From Adiantum capillus-veneris (lineage: Eukaryota; Streptophyta; Polypodiopsida; Polypodiales; Pteridaceae), in assembly GCA_014529385.2 (NCBI GenBank), contig CM043963.1, positions 106,049,912-106,113,911 on the forward strand: a stretch of 64,000 bases of DNA, given 5' to 3'. This document shows, in pieces, positions 13,901 through 23,040 of the stretch (its first letter is position 1; each line of letters starts with the position of its first letter). The notes beneath the pieces are model-generated. The model worked only from the letters and a program-made list of their open reading frames with translations, was not told where the DNA came from and did not search any database. A program made the translations under genes and the position numbers.

Positions 13901-15171
13901 AATTAATAATACCAACAATTTGTAGCTAGCTTGAGGACCTCCCTTCTTGAGCAAGAAAAGAGAAAGCTTCAGCTTTGATACCAATGCAACATTTAATGGC
14001 CTAATAACTTGTGTGTAGCGGAAATGAGCATGAACATAGTGGTCATTTCATTAGAATAGATTCCTAATGAGAATTACAAGAGTGCTTGAGTGGAGAGAGC
14101 AACAAAAAGCATAACACCTAGTTAGATAGCATCGACAATACTTTCAAAAGAGAGAGAAATTAAGCTAATGACAACAATTGAGGACTGGATTTGCATGGAG
14201 CCGGTCCCCCCTCCAAAAGGCTTTTTATTATGGTTTCTCCCATCAAGAGAGACATTGTACAATACAATTCTTTGTGTTCCTTCAAGACTAGCTAGTGCAA
14301 TGAAGATAAAAGCTTCATGCACTAAGCAAAACACTTAGCAAACACAACTTGAATTATCCCCGTTCTCAGACCCAAGACCTCACACCCCTCCATTTGGTGA
14401 GAGCTAGCAGGGTATGAGAGTAGATTGAGAGGAGGAAGGAGTATCTTACGAGAAAGATGTACATCTCCTCACATAATCACTCATATTAGCATAGCTTAGC
14501 TTAGTAATTAGCTTGGTAGAGGAGATGAGCATGCATTGAAGCTTGGCTCTTGGTTGGATTTGCATCCACATGCCAAGAGAGTGTTGATGTAGGCTTCTAT
14601 CTCACAAGCTTGGAGTAGGTGATGACCTCTCCATTAAAGCTTGGGAAGAGATAGTCTTCTTTGCTTAACACATGAGATTGTGTGTGTGTGTGTGTGTTAA
14701 TGCCTTGCAAAAATCAGCCCCCTCTCTCTCTTGGGCGAGCCCTCTTGCTATTTGCTCTTGCTGAGCCCTCATTGGCTCTCCCCAAGTCAAGCCAATGACC
14801 ATTAAGTAGCATAAGTGATAGCCTTCTGACATGTGTCCCCCTTTCCCCTTTTGTGAGAGCTTTAGGTAATTAAATAATTAAACTAAACTCTCATTGGACC
14901 CCTTTGCCTCCTGGCCAATAGGAATCAGGCAAGCCATTGGGCTCCTGAATGCTTATTGGACCCCTTGGGAGACTGCCCAATAGTCTTCTAGAAGACTTAA
15001 TTCTCATTTGTTTCTTTTATTAAATGTTTTTTAATTAATTAAACTAGATTTACTCTAGCTTAATTCTCATTGGTCCACTTCAAGGGTCATCCAATAGAAA
15101 CTGGGCACACCTTGTGGGCATCTGGCCTAGGGAGCTGACATGTGTCCCTCATTCCCTTTGTGTAAAGGGAG

Positions 15172-15242
<71 letters not shown>

Positions 15243-16503
15243 CTTTCTCTCTCATCCCCTACCTTCAGGGCTCGCCCCCTCCCATGTAGGGATATGCAAA
15301 GACTTTTTTTTACACACACAAAGCATCCAATTTCCCCTAGGTTTGACCTTTGGACACAACCTTTGAATTTTGGAACCTTAGCATTTTGGAAGTCTGAATG
15401 GGCTGAACCTTAGGGTCTTTTTAGCCCATTGTTGCACATGGCTCTTTTGCAGATGGCCCCCCCTTTGGATCCCTATTTTCCCTCCTTTGGATCCCTATTG
15501 TGGCTGGTCTGCTAGCTTAACCAATATTCTAGCTTTTTCTCCCCTGGCACTTCCACACATTAAATGATTAGTTTAATATGAGAAAATCATTTAGGAGAAT
15601 TAGATATTGATTATTATGACACGAACAATCTCACATTGTTGATCTTGGAGAATGCCCTTGTAAGTTTCAGCTTCTCTTGTAAGAGATTTACAATAACCCA
15701 GAAGGCCCTTTTCTCCATCACGAGCAAAGGTCAATAAGCTTGTAGGATTGACAAACGGTGGAGACGCATTAGTCATTGGATTCTTAGGGTAGAGAGAGCC
15801 TCTCGTCCAGATATCTATGTGTTTAGATCCCTGAGCTTTGAGCGTGTCTATGGAAGCGGGAGTTATATGTGTGTTTGTTTTACTACGCTTAATCAATGGT
15901 TGGTACTCATTGTCCAAATCAATGTGAAGGTGATATTTGGCTCGTAACTGGGTAACATTTGTGCCATTTGAGGAGTGCGCCATTAGACAAATGTGCAAGT
16001 TTAATGGAAAGTGAATAGCGGTTGCTCCTTCGTCCCTCCATATTGACGAGGTTCATTCAATGCAACTGAAAAGAGGATTATCCCTCAATCACTATGAACA
16101 AATAATCAGAAGAGTAAGGAATCTACTTAAAGTACACTTTTTCTAACTTTTACTATGAAAGACGCAGCTCTATTATTCGAAATTTTTTCTAGAGAGAGAG
16201 TGCAAAAAATACATTTTCTTAGAAGGCCCTCCAAATGACCTCCGAAATTCCCTAATGAGGGGTTGAAGCCAAAAAAATAATAACATCACCATAAAATAGG
16301 ATGTGTTGTGTATCAATGTTTTCATCATAAAGTGTTTAAGAACAATACCTACACAACGTTTCCAGCAATCCAAACCATAGTGTAGGGTTCAAAGCCATGC
16401 CAAAAATACCATCACCATAAATATTTGCCGCCTCATGGAACGACAACCAGGTAATGTTATACTCAGTGCCATCCTCATAAAAAACCACACCAAAAACTTG
16501 CTA
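4244..16503 (-). CDS. Gene A, copy 1: split multi-exon putative DDE transposase, interrupted by a gypsy element
   Basis: Exons, read leftward, are about 16503-16372, 15998-15622 joined with 6644-6442, 6303-5638, 5568-4699 and ~4590-4244. Each border has a plausible splice site, for example AAG|GTGATG at 6441, TAG at 6304, GAG|GTAAGC at 5636 and TTGTAG at 5569. The best signature is WHLAGDLKTLKCMYN followed by WPCLFC at about 5330-5440. A GD(L/Y)K motif followed by C-x2-C is typical of the second catalytic Asp region in several eukaryotic DDE (RNase H-fold) transposases. A C-terminal segment with TDTQITHYM and an HGGS motif fits such families. Related copies lie at 28110-28754 and 35640-40021. 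There is one in-frame TAG at 5134-5136. The family name is unknown to me; transposase is an inference. Confidence 0.6.
5134..5136 (-). pseudogene. In-frame TAG inside the gene A exon
   Basis: The reading frame is open on both sides of this amber codon, and the next sense codons continue directly into the segment ending near 4687. No frameshift is needed. This is the only lesion I see in copy 1 of gene A apart from the gypsy insertion. Confidence 0.6.
6640..6644. repeat. Target-site duplication CGAAC, left copy
   Basis: The five bases directly before the LTR start TGTAAC are CGAAC. The same five bases follow the other LTR at 15622-15626, as expected for Ty3/gypsy integration. Confidence 0.9.
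6645..8308 (-). repeat. Gypsy 3' LTR (left side of the window)
   Basis: On the minus strand it starts TGTCATAATAATC and ends AAATGTTACA. It contains a (GT)n array of about 90 bp at 7839-7928 and a shorter one near 7340. Its mate at 13985-15621 matches along the whole length with scattered substitutions and a shorter GT array. Short open frames in it are not coding. Confidence 0.92.
8309..8324 (-). promoter_or_regulatory. Polypurine tract
   Basis: The minus strand has AAGAGAGAGGTAA directly before the 3' LTR start TGTCATAATAATC. This is the expected place and composition of the plus-strand primer. Confidence 0.8.
8664..10328 (-). CDS. pol: Gypsy RNase H end, integrase and chromodomain (554 codons open)
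   Basis: This is the longest uninterrupted frame in the window. It opens in RNase H (QTDHQSLKYF, near residue 10). The integrase HHCC zinc domain follows at about residues 130-170, ending CVVCQKTK. The integrase core is at about 190-350, with MDFIFGLPKS, TIVDRFSKQAHF, VSDRD and the catalytic-Glu region HPQTDGQSEIAN. A C-terminal barrel and a chromodomain (about 505-550, with RYLIKFKNYPFEDARW) complete it. The chromodomain puts it among the chromoviruses and would steer integration to certain chromatin. It is normally made as part of a polyprotein, so the methionine at 10328 is not a true start; upstream frameshifts leave it without expression. Confidence 0.93.
   Translation of the reverse strand: MGTPFILQTDHQSLKYFMTHTKLSDKQMRWANFLSQFHFHIAHIAGKHNQVADALSRRPRVNAVSIETHNDLSSMIDEYAIDPDFRDVISALALGKKEEPFTLQDGYLLYGNRLCITNSLREKVMYESHAPPYAGHRWIHSTLKGIETYFYWPTMKVNIQEYGSKCVVCQKTKFDRGKQLGFLQPLPIPNSPWESISMDFIFGLPKSIHGNTGIWTIVDRFSKQAHFIPVKKTIKAHQMATLFISQIFKYHGLPMSIVSDRDPRMTSNFWNGLFENLGTKLNFSSAYHPQTDGQSEIANLTILDLLKAYVTEVDQRSQWEKYLPLVEYAYNNTVHTSTGKAPFEVIEGRSKSPLLLKVHGKIFAADEYSRDLQESFQKIKDAISISRQRQKAAANKHRRAQTFKENDWVLLKFPKARLRHTTGKNPTGHQKYYAKLAKRYYGPFQILRTINEMDYQLKLPNHWLIHNAFHVRLLKPYKGEPPQEPTIEDPPEIEDQEEVLQPESILRHEDKVLRGGKTIRRYLIKFKNYPFEDARWMQGIQLKDNLNLVNASQE
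10400..11653 (-). pseudogene. pol: Gypsy reverse transcriptase and start of RNase H, disrupted
   Basis: The N-terminal RT part (11653-11111) holds the linker into RT and CVDYRALNRITIKNRFP. A one-base frameshift near 11110-11130 breaks the frame before DLKSGYHQIRI. The palm region continues with MPFGLTNALATFNRLM and the catalytic motif FFDDIIIYS, in which the usual Y-x-D-D Tyr is Phe, at about 10905-10935. A second frameshift in a T run near 10553 and a stop near 10451 separate it from the RNase H and integrase frame. The enzyme would copy element RNA to cDNA in virus-like particles, but this copy cannot make it. Confidence 0.9.
11850..13566 (-). pseudogene. gag: Gypsy gag and protease, disrupted
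   Basis: Gag starts near 13566 (MADNSKESEINVDNF). It continues through a basic, Ser/Pro/Arg-rich region (13176-12900) and the typical capsid segment with QWWSSLRAN after 12690. A nucleocapsid zinc knuckle (CFKCGEQRHVYRAC, pattern C-x2-C-x4-H-x4-C) lies near 12100-12150. The protease follows with FDPGSTHNFIS at about 11930-11965; plant gypsy elements normally show a D-(S/T)-G triad here, so the Pro is unusual. Lesions are a break between the frames at 13566-13210 and 13176-12733, and a TGA at about 12730 where the capsid frame otherwise continues unchanged. CGA to TGA is the likely mutation. Confidence 0.88.
13972..13983 (-). promoter_or_regulatory. tRNA primer-binding site (initiator Met type)
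   Basis: The minus strand reads TGGTATCAAAGC, one base from the LTR end. Plant LTR elements primed by initiator methionine tRNA carry TGGTATCAGAGC, a single-base difference. Confidence 0.9.
13985..15621 (-). repeat. Gypsy 5' LTR
   Basis: This is the LTR upstream of the minus-strand coding region, so it should carry the promoter. Its right edge at 15621 borders the target duplication and its left edge borders the primer-binding site. The GT array at 15175-15240 is about 66 bp, compared with about 90 bp in the other LTR. I could not fix the TATA box with confidence. Confidence 0.92.
15622..15626. repeat. Target-site duplication CGAAC, right copy
   Basis: This is the exact repeat of the left-hand CGAAC, immediately after the LTR end TTATGACA. 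It lies inside a gene A codon run, and the gene A frame continues if one copy is removed together with the element. Confidence 0.9.
16340..16503 (-). CDS. Gene A, copy 1: upstream exon
   Basis: An open stretch on the minus strand begins after an acceptor-like TTAGTGTAG and encodes a well-balanced peptide including NITWLSFHEAANIYGDG and MALNPTLWFGLLE. It stops at a TAA around 16340, or is spliced earlier at a GT within the GGAAAC-GTTGTG region. Its position upstream of the 15998 exon and its normal composition suggest it is an N-terminal exon of gene A. The first ATG and exact ends are not clear. A TATA-like sequence (CTCTATATAAAG, minus strand) lies ~200 bp upstream at 16696-16709, inside a sequence shared with the large direct repeats. 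Confidence 0.45.
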
Positions 16504-16629
16504 CACTAACATTGATACAATGATTATTTGTTACATAAAAAGTAGGTCTGTAGGACATTATGCAAGAGTAGAGTGGAAAACCTGAGTAGTTTGTGTTGCA
16601 ATCTCCATTATTCAGTGTAAAAGAGATAG

Positions 16630-16974
16630 ACAATCCTACTTTATGCAAGCAAAACAACAAACAAAGCTAAGTGAGGGGCAGAGATGTGCCCTCACCTCTT
16701 TATATAGAGGAGGGAGGTGGGCCACCAATCCCCTATAATGAGTAGAATTGGCATGAGTGGAGAGACCCTACTTCTAAGACAGCGAAGCCACCTACGTTGC
16801 AGAGGAAGTTACCCTAGCGCCTTCATGGCCTGTTTTGCCTTAGGCTAGTAAACCACCCCATAAGAAAAAAACGTATTACTTGTGTAACAGACTCGCCAAG
16901 TCCCATGGTGTGGACCCAAATAAAGTAAAGTTTTTAGGAGTTTAAATGTCAAAAAAAGCTAGGGGCTCTTAAGT

Positions 16975-16990
<16 letters not shown>
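16630..16990 (-). repeat. Truncated third copy of the large direct repeat
   Basis: From about 16630 the sequence matches the tail of the two ~2.2-kb repeats (GCTAAGTGAGGGGCAGAG, then the TATA-like part, then related sequence up to the GT array). Read on the minus strand it carries CTCTATATAAAG at 16696-16709. It sits directly upstream of gene A exon 16340-16503, so a repeat-derived promoter could drive that gene. Confidence 0.6.
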
Positions 16991-17030
<40 letters not shown>

Positions 17031-19260
17031 CTATTTTACCATAAATAATATGACATAATTGAACTTTTTACATTCAAAAGATGTTGGTTTTAGAAGAATG
17101 AAAAGATACGTACAAAAGTAACTCAGTATTAGAATTAATTTTGTACAATGCTTGTAAGAATGAAGCCTCATTCCAGTATACAAAGTGACTAAAGAACTTC
17201 CCAGGTAGTAGGTGAATGTGTAATCCAGTGTAGGACAGCTAACCAAAGCCAAATAAAACCTTCCAAGACAAGATAGAGTCCTTACCTGCATCCATCCAAA
17301 CAAGACAACACATATGTTAGCCTTGGATGTGTATTACAGATATCAATGGACTATACCAATTGTTATCCATGTCGATCTAAAAAACAATTATTCAAGTTTG
17401 TACAAGCTTAGTTCATAGTGAATGTTTTAATTAACAAAGGAACCCAAAATTTTCCATTTATAGATGAATTTTACATCATTTTGATTAGAAGGCCATTACC
17501 CCTTCTAATCCAAGTGTCAGATACCCCCTTATTAAGTCACAGTTCATCGTTTAGTGAAAGCACAAGTTAGTGTAGTAGGTTTTTAAAAGAAATCTCTTTA
17601 AGTAGTCACAAACCAGCCATAATCTAGTCCAATGTTTGTTCTACAATTGGGAGTTAAAGGTTTTAGGCCCATCATGTTACCAGAACATACGATATTTTGT
17701 AACTTAACCTACCTTAATCATCCTTTCGGCCAACCCAGGTAGCAAGAAGCCCTAGCAGAATCTAAAAAAAATTTAATGCTACAGTATGCAATCTCGTATG
17801 AGAATATAAATAGGAGATCATATGTAGAAATTTCCTCATGACGGTTTTCACCATTTTAACTAATATTCAAGTGGTGTTACCATCAAACACCCATAAGTGA
17901 CAGGTTTAGGCCCAATTTACACCAAAATTTACAAGATCATAGCGCCTATGTAGCCGTCGAAAAGGTAGTGTAACAACCAGACTTTAGGGAACCATGACTG
18001 AAGTAATCATGGCGACAACCAAAATCATACTGATGTAAATGGTAAGCCATCTCTTTTCTCCAAAACAATCCTTCCCTAATCATTAGTCAACACTTAAGAG
18101 CAAAAAAAACCAAGTAAATGGGCCAGGTAATTGATAGAGAGCCAGTAGACAGAACGTAAATTATAGCCCTTAATATAAAGCCATGCTCCGAAATAGTGAC
18201 AGCATGCATCCCGGCCAAAACATATACTCATTAGTGGTGTGCAGAGGGTAAAGCAACACCCCCCTTTTGTTTCGGCTCTCCATCAATAAAATATCATGAG
18301 TTCTACCCCGACACAAAGTAATAGTCGAGCAACAAGGCACCAAACAGCCTGCAATCCTGCAACCAAGATTAGTAGGCAAGAAAAACAATACATATCCCCT
18401 TTTGTACCGATTTCCAGGGCAGAAAAACAACAACCCTAGCCAACCCAGTGATCAGACCACTGACCCATTAGGTGGATTTTTTTAAAAAACATTATTAGCA
18501 TAGATAGTAATTTGTGATCCATCAGTAATCATGCAACACAGAGCACCCTCATGTTTGGGATTACAGCATTGCGAGAAGAAACAACCCATAAATTCCTACT
18601 AAATTTGTGAAAAGAATCATCATCCTCTCATAGTAACAAACCCTTGTGGTATAAACACATAGCCATACAAAATGTAGAACAAACCAAGAAATAACAGTGG
18701 ACGACCTAAGTTACTTGAGTTGAGAGCTCCATGCTTCGATGCAGTGGAGATTCAGATACGCAGTCACTAACTTTATGAAAACATACAGAGTACCACCAAA
18801 GCTAAGTGAGGGACAGAGATGCGCCCTCACCTTTGAATAGAGAAGGGAGGGAGGTCGCCATAACTGCATATCGCGCATCTATCCAAGCACTTGGGAGATC
18901 TCTTGTAAAGAAGGTGAGGCTACCTGCGAGGTGCAATGAAGAGGCAACCAGGATTATTGACGGTAGGGTTTCATGCGAGGTTTATTCACTCAAGTACTGA
19001 GAAGGGCTATAACCCATGGTAGTGCCCGTAGATGGTGGGTTTTATTAAAGTCCTAGGAGGCAAGTAAGATCGGGAACACCCCCAAGTTAGGTGGTACAGT
19101 AGGAGTGTGTGTGTGCCATTTAACCAGAAAATATCAATGCCTTATCAAGCCTTTAGTAGTTATGAAGGGCCAAGTCCCATAGTGGAGGCTCAAACACTTT
19201 GAAACTTTTTTTTTAAAAAAAGGGGAGCAAACAAGTTAGGAATTAATTAACACAATGTGT
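16983..19260 (-). repeat. Direct repeat L2 of the Penelope-like element
   Basis: A (GT)n array at 16983-17028 is followed by ~2.2 kb that matches 23041-25260 in the same orientation. Shared landmarks include the donor-like TTACCTGCATCCATCC (17282 versus 23310), CGTATGAGAATATAAA, CAAAGCTAAGTGAGG and AGTCCCATAGTGGAGGCTC. On the coding strand of the RT gene this copy lies downstream. Penelope-like elements characteristically carry such pseudo-LTR direct repeats, often with a partial extra copy. Confidence 0.8.
17031..18800. other. Body of repeat L2, no gene seen
   Basis: Only short frames occur (for example 17031-17303 and 18170-18433, minus) and both have counterparts in the other repeat copy (23113-23331 and 24179-24373) with different ends, so they are not conserved proteins. 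The donor-like site on the minus strand near 17284 is conserved among several repeat families and is described in the findings. Confidence 0.55.
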
Positions 19261-19381
19261 GCGTGTGTGTACCCACCCTGTCCCACTCACTAAACACAAT
19301 GAGTCAATAGTAGGCCCATTGTGAATGGGCCTACATCCTTATTAGAGAAATGAGATTTTCTCAGTTAAAGGGTAACCCAGG

Positions 19382-22300
19382 TCAGTCATGCCGAGTAAGG
19401 GATTGCAAGATTGAGTTTATAATCTCGTTTTTGCTCAAACCATTATGACAATATTTCCTTATTAGTAGTTTAATATCTTCCCAGGCAAGGGGATAGGCGA
19501 AAGAGGAGTCGATGATTAAATACAACAGGTTGATACAAGAGCTAATAGCCGCCTTGTGAGGCCTATTACTATTCCTTTTAATGAATTCCACAGGTGTCAG
19601 TTTCAGGAGATCCCTTTTCCATACAAACCTTAGGTCATATCCTCCGATAGAAGGAATATGAAGAGAGATAGAAAGGTTAAGGAATTGTACTAGCGGGCAA
19701 AAAGCCCCATTGGGTGTTATGAACCCATGTAAAGATGTAGGTTCAATCCCTAGGTAGTGGGGATAAATCAGACAAATTTCTCTAAGGAGGGCTCTATTGT
19801 TGGTGCTTAATAAGTCATCCATATACCTGTAGGTATGTTCGAACAGTGAAAGATTATCTTTGCAAGATTTCATGGTTTTGAGAAACTATTTGTATTCGAA
19901 GAAAGCAAGGTAGATATTACAAATTAGTGGAGAACATGAGAACCCCATGGGATGCCTAGGCATTGGTTAAAACATAAACCCCCAAAAATGATAGTACAGT
20001 TATTAAGCAAGCATGAGATGTAAAGACAAAGATTCTCTTCATTGAAGTGTAAGAGGTGTAAAGAGTGAGATTTTTAATCCACCTGGGTTTCTTGGAAAGT
20101 GAAATGTAAAAAAGACCCTTTTTTCTAGTATTGGAGAAGGCCATTTTTTTCACATTGGCTAAAACATTCTTAAGGCCAAGAACACCATAAAGGGGTATGT
20201 TTTTCATAGCATTGTGTGATATCTATAGAAAAAATATGGAAGATTTGTTTTGGGAGGTTAAGAGAGACCTCAGTGGAGTTTTTCATTAACCAGAAGGGGT
20301 TGTACTAAATTTGGAAGAAGTCATGGCAGATTGTTTGTTTTGTGGCACAAATAAGTTCTAACTCAACTAGAACTAGTTCAAGGCAAAGTGTGATATCCTT
20401 AGTGATATCAGTAAGGATACCGTTGGAAGTATCAGATATCCATCTGAACTTATGCTTATGCAACTTATAGGTGGGAAATAATACAGGTAATTTAGTGTTA
20501 TGTACGAAATACCCTAGATTCCTTAAGTGTCTAGAGATATAACTGGTAACAGTTTGTAATGAGGAGTTAATTCTAATGAACTCTTTCCCAGAGACACGAT
20601 CATACGCAGCCATCCATGCTAGGTTTTTGCAGATAAGAGTGGGACATTAGAGCTTTTATCAAGCCCAACTACGAACCATTTGTTAGAGATTTTTTAAATC
20701 AAGAGCAAGCTGTGATGTTAGTTAGGAGTTATCAGTGGATAACCATTTTCTAGGAATTTGTGATATTTTTTAAAAGAAGCATTCTTCCACCAATTTTGTT
20801 ATGTCCAGTAGGACTGTCTTCTCGAGTTAGAGAGAACTGACAAGGTCAGTTAAGCAGCTTAGTACGGATGATAGAGTGAGATAAGGGTTTTTGGGAGAGC
20901 TAGGTATGTGATTGAGCCCATTGGCCAAGATTCTTTGTAATTGTTTATTCTCAATAATGCTAAGATCACAAGTACAAATGTGCATACCATATGAATCAAA
21001 GTTCTTGCAGAATGTGGTAAATTGATAACAAGTACAATCAGGAATAGATTCATGTTGAAGAAAATCATTATTATAAACCACGCTTTTGACGGGTTGTTTG
21101 TAGATCCAACCAATGAGAACATTATCAAGTAATTTTTGATTGCCAGAGATAGTGTATGTAGATACAGTCATGGTTGGGAGCAACTTTGCTGAGAGACCTT
21201 CGTCCGCAAGGGATTGTAGTAACCTGCAAATCACCAAGGTTTACAATTCAAGAAAATTCCTGATGGGGGAGTTTTTGCCTCTTCCCCTAGTGTAGCTACG
21301 AGGCTTCCCTCGACTGGAGGAAGAGCTAGAAGTTAAAAAAGATGTAAAAGAGTTGTGGGTAGTAAGAGAATTGGGTCTTTTCAGAGCGGGGGAATCATCC
21401 TCATCAATACAAGGTTTGAGTAAGTTAGAAATGATCTTAACACCTTTGTAGTTAGCATAGGTAGTTAGGTAATTTCCTGGTTTATCAGATTTCAGCTCTT
21501 TCAAGATTTCCAGCATTAATCCCCGAAGAATGTTAAAGACAATCTGAGCAATTACAATTTGTTTAGCTTGGCCACCCAACCAAGAGCATATAAGTGAGAG
21601 GTGAAAGTCCACTAGGTCAAGATGGTTGAGAATAAACCAAATGGCATGATCAAACCACATGATGTTGGATTTTCAGGAGGCTTTAGGGTCAAGAAACTTG
21701 CAAGCACATTTAACATAGGGCCAAAAAACATTCCATATGGATTCAATGTAGAAGTCCGGGTTACTTTTAGCAAACTCCATGTTCCCTTTAGTACAGATAT
21801 ATAGGCCAGTATTGGAAGGGCATTTAGAATGGTCAATCAGATTGAGATTGAAGGGTGCTTTTATGAGCTCTCCTTTGTGAAGAAATTGTCCACCTTTTAA
21901 GATCTTGAGTCTACAGTCTTTGACAATTGAGGCAGGGAGGTTGGCAAGGTATACCCAGGTTTCACTCAAAATGGGTGCTAAAAAGGCTTTGTGCGAAGAA
22001 CCCAAAGCTGATGGTCTACACCAAAGGACGCCATTTCAATCTGTCTAACAGGTAAGAAAGGAAAAACTTTAGATATTTTTGGCACCATTTTCAAGAGGTT
22101 GGAGTCATTGAGAGAACAAAGATTACTCTAGATTTCTTTGACTGCTTTAAAAGCAGCACTATCCCTACAAAAAATACCGCCGGTTTGAGGGATAGTCGGG
22201 ATAGCTAGTGTACAGACAAAGGATGGATTGAGTCCGCACAGCTTCCTTAAAAAGTTAGACAAATCAGCTCCAGAAGAGGAGAAAAGGGAAAGCTCATGCT

Positions 22301-22807
22301 GGTATTGTAGAGAGAGTATGGGAAGTTGTGCAATGTACTGAGTAACCAAATTTATTCCTTCCTGGGAGTCCTTGTCTAAGGTGGCCAAAATTTTAACCCA
22401 ATCATTAAAAAACAGCATGTGTAAGATAGAAATTTTCTTGTCTGAAGAAAGAGTTGAGTCATAAATTAGTTGAGAAGCATCCAAGCTATTAATACATCTG
22501 AGAACAAGAGAAGTGGCTATAGAGAGGGGCTCATAGGTCAATTCCAATCCTTGTGAGAGAGCAAGGGTCTGCAGTATACCAAAAAAGGTAAGTGAGGAAA
22601 TATTTATTTAGAGTAGTAGGTAATACAATCCTTGGCCTTTCTAGAAAGGAAGGGTCTGGTTTTAATTGCCAAAACATTTTTTGGTTTATGGTCTTTAAGG
22701 TACATCTTAATTTGTTCGAGAATCTTTGTATGATTCTCAAGGCTGTGTTTTACACTCATGCAAGCTGTCATTCTAAAAGGTCTGTGGTCTGAAAGTAAAT
22801 ATAGCAA
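19382..22807 (-). pseudogene. Decayed Penelope-like reverse transcriptase gene
   Basis: Fragments in several frames on the minus strand together show RT motifs in the right order. They are GLNHIPSSP (~20905-20920), KLHKHKFRWIS (~20445-20475), a first catalytic-Asp motif DITQCYE (~20225, then a frameshift into the IPLYG segment), GIPMGFSCSP (~19930-19960) and the catalytic YMDDLL (~19810-19825). An in-frame stop follows NIYLAFFEYK near 19890. The (K)GL-x-(F/H)-x-P motif ahead of the fingers and the IYPHYL...FLNLSI tail match Penelope-like RTs rather than LTR or LINE RTs. The N-terminal 1.5 kb (22807-21240) has open pieces of unknown function. I see no GIY-YIG endonuclease. Confidence 0.72.
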
Positions 22808-23040
22808 TATGAATAAGATCAGTTACAGTAAGTTGGGCCTACAAACCTAGAACCGGCAAAGTCCAAGACTATAATAGCCGTGAGTAGGAGACTATAAAGA
22901 TAGCCTAAGAAGGACCACCTAACACCAGTCAACCAACGAAGGGATTATGGATTGTGGGTCAATCCTAGAGCTAAATTTCAAGCAAATTTTCCAAAGCCAG
23001 CATCCTCATTTTTCCAAAAAGAAAAAACCTTATGTATAGG

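Larger units (their letters stand above)
6645..15621 (-). mobile_element. Complete but inactivated Ty3/gypsy chromovirus retrotransposon
   Basis: An 8977-bp element in minus orientation. It has two ~1.65-kb LTRs ending TG...CA, a 5-bp target duplication and an initiator-Met-tRNA primer site next to the upstream LTR. A purine tract adjoins the downstream LTR, and the gag-protease-RT-RNase H-integrase-chromodomain order is that of Ty3/gypsy chromoviruses. The LTRs are very similar by eye and differ most in GT-array length, so the insertion is fairly young. Gag and pol are broken by stops and frameshifts listed separately, so this copy is not autonomous. It sits in the coding strand orientation of gene A. 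Confidence 0.95.
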
